From: Lachnospiraceae bacterium
GTDB lineage: Bacteria > Bacillota > Clostridia > Lachnospirales > Lachnospiraceae
Length of the DNA: 39,054 nucleotides
Assembly (NCBI GenBank): GCA_900771195.1
Contig: CAAGMZ010000023.1
Location: forward strand, 1 to 39,054
Direction of reading: 5' to 3'
Shown here: positions 38,344 through 39,054 of the stretch, in pieces
Layout of the letters: every line of letters starts with the position of its first letter
Position numbering within the stretch: the stretch's first letter is position 1
Made by a program: the position numbers and the translations under genes
Notes under the pieces: model-generated
What the model was told of the DNA's origin: nothing
The model's database searches: none
The model's input: the letters and a program-made list of their open reading frames with translations, nothing else

Positions 38344-39054
38344 TTATTCATTCCATACCGACAGGTCTACATCCTCGATTCCGGAATAAACCACATTGCC
38401 GGAAGTCTTCATGATTTCAGCATCCTCCCTGTTCCAGTACAGATAAACCCGGCTGCCTATATCAGGTATTTTTTCTCCCGAAAGTCTTGTAAACTTGATT
38501 TCTTTGTCATTAACCAATCTTATGATTGCTTTCTCAAAAGAACCTGAAAAGATGTGTTCGGCTACCACACCGGGGAGATTGAAACCATCAACAGGCTTAT
38601 CACTTATCCGTATCATATCCGGTCTCACTGAGCAGTTGACAAATTCTCCGTTTTCAATATTATCCAATGCCGAAGCCATGGCTGTCCCGGACTCCATTTT
38701 CAGCGAAATTCCGTCTTCTGTTCTGGCAGCAACCGCCTCAAACACATTGGTTTCACCGATAAATTCAGCTACAAACTGCGATACCGGATGTGAATATATC
38801 TCCTTTGGAGTTCCTACCTGCTCAATGCGCCCGGCATTCATTACTGCTATTCTGTCGCTCATGACTATGGCCTCTTCCTGGTCATGGGTGACAAAAATAA
38901 ATGTGATTCCAAGCTTTTTCTGTAGTCGTCTGAGTTCAAGACGCATTTCCTTACGAAGCTTCAAATCGAGAGCAGTTAACGGTTCATCAAGCAATATCAC
39001 CGGTGCCTCATTGACTATTGCCCTGGCAATCGATACACGCTGCTTCTGTCCTCC
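38344..39054 (-). CDS. ABC transporter ATP-binding protein, PotA-like (spermidine/putrescine), 5' end outside the window
   Basis: The visible 236 residues begin at the ABC signature (GGQKQRVSIARAIV), so the Walker A part lies beyond the right edge. Walker B with the catalytic Glu (ILLDEPLTALD), the H-loop (FVTHDQEEAIVMSD) and a C-terminal TOBE domain (VAEFIGETNVFEA onward) follow. These fit the PotA/MalK/FbpC class of import ATPases. The PotA assignment rests on the FIGETN-type linker and on the putrescine aminotransferase gene next door. The membrane and binding-protein genes are not in view, so other substrates remain possible. Confidence 0.8.
   Translation of the reverse strand, partial: GGQKQRVSIARAIVNEAPVILLDEPLTALDLKLRKEMRLELRRLQKKLGITFIFVTHDQEEAIVMSDRIAVMNAGRIEQVGTPKEIYSHPVSQFVAEFIGETNVFEAVAARTEDGISLKMESGTAMASALDNIENGEFVNCSVRPDMIRISDKPVDGFNLPGVVAEHIFSGSFEKAIIRLVNDKEIKFTRLSGEKIPDIGSRVYLYWNREDAEIMKTSGNVVYSGIEDVDLSVWNE

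Noticed and set aside
1..39054. tRNA, rRNA, CRISPR array or prophage
   Set aside because: No cloverleaf, rRNA-like stretch, regularly spaced repeats or phage structural genes were recognised by eye; a dedicated scan was not possible.

Overview
The window is a stretch of chromosome from an anaerobic Gram-positive bacterium of the class Clostridia, most likely a motile member of the Lachnospiraceae. This placement is inferred from gene content and order: a six-gene rnf operon followed by NusG-domain and Gx-transporter genes, a cmk-ispH-rpsA run, a sodium-pumping decarboxylase operon, a Firmicute-type LexA box at recA, cheR, and strong AGGAGG ribosome binding sites. Nearly all genes lie on the minus strand. 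The gene-poor gaps are all shorter than 300 bases. I saw no rRNA, tRNA, CRISPR array or intact insertion sequence.

Layout from the left edge. Positions 1-273 hold the tail of a coiled-coil protein, probably from an Rpn/PD-(D/E)XK transposase-like family. A flavin reductase with a short C-terminal rubredoxin domain (445-1065, minus) is divergent from a DUF1292 gene plus an sce7726-type nuclease-like gene (1270-2146, plus), over a palindrome-rich shared promoter region. Next come a GH36 alpha-galactosidase (2157-4358) and a Nudix hydrolase (4491-4943). A long minus-strand block, read from right to left, then runs rnfCDGEAB, nusG-II-like, Gx transporter, ruvA, ruvB (17991 down to 10506), followed by zapA with its own promoter, a U32 (RlhA-like) gene, a SEDS glycosyltransferase and its overlapping class B penicillin-binding protein. 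A DEDD RNase H-like gene (18197-19282, plus) diverges from rnfC.

The next minus-strand block is murR/rpiR-like, baiN-like, cmk, ispH, rpsA, cheR (24913 down to 19339). It follows a five-gene biotin-dependent operon (29834 down to 25034). That operon combines an acyl-CoA carboxyltransferase, OadG, a biotin carrier, the Na+-pump OadB and an OadA/5S-type carboxyltransferase, so it has parts of both a Na+-translocating decarboxylase and a transcarboxylase. A candidate Rex (NADH-sensor) operator lies just upstream of its promoter. recA-recX-D,D-carboxypeptidase (32915 down to 30003) has a clear SOS promoter.

The right end (39054 to 33188) holds a PotA-like ABC ATPase cut by the window edge, a putrescine aminotransferase, a GABA-type aminotransferase, an iron-containing alcohol dehydrogenase and an EamA transporter. 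Together these suggest uptake of putrescine and its breakdown through GABA and succinate semialdehyde. The putrescine aminotransferase has a promoter followed by a terminator-like hairpin in its leader, and two more hairpins separate genes of this cluster.

The observations most worth a second look are the hybrid carboxyltransferase/Na+-pump operon with its Rex-like site, the putrescine cluster with its hairpin leader, the apparent transcriptional coupling of ruvAB to the rnf operon, and the divergent palindromic region near position 1180. No wholly unknown multi-gene system is evident; most genes belong to recognisable families.
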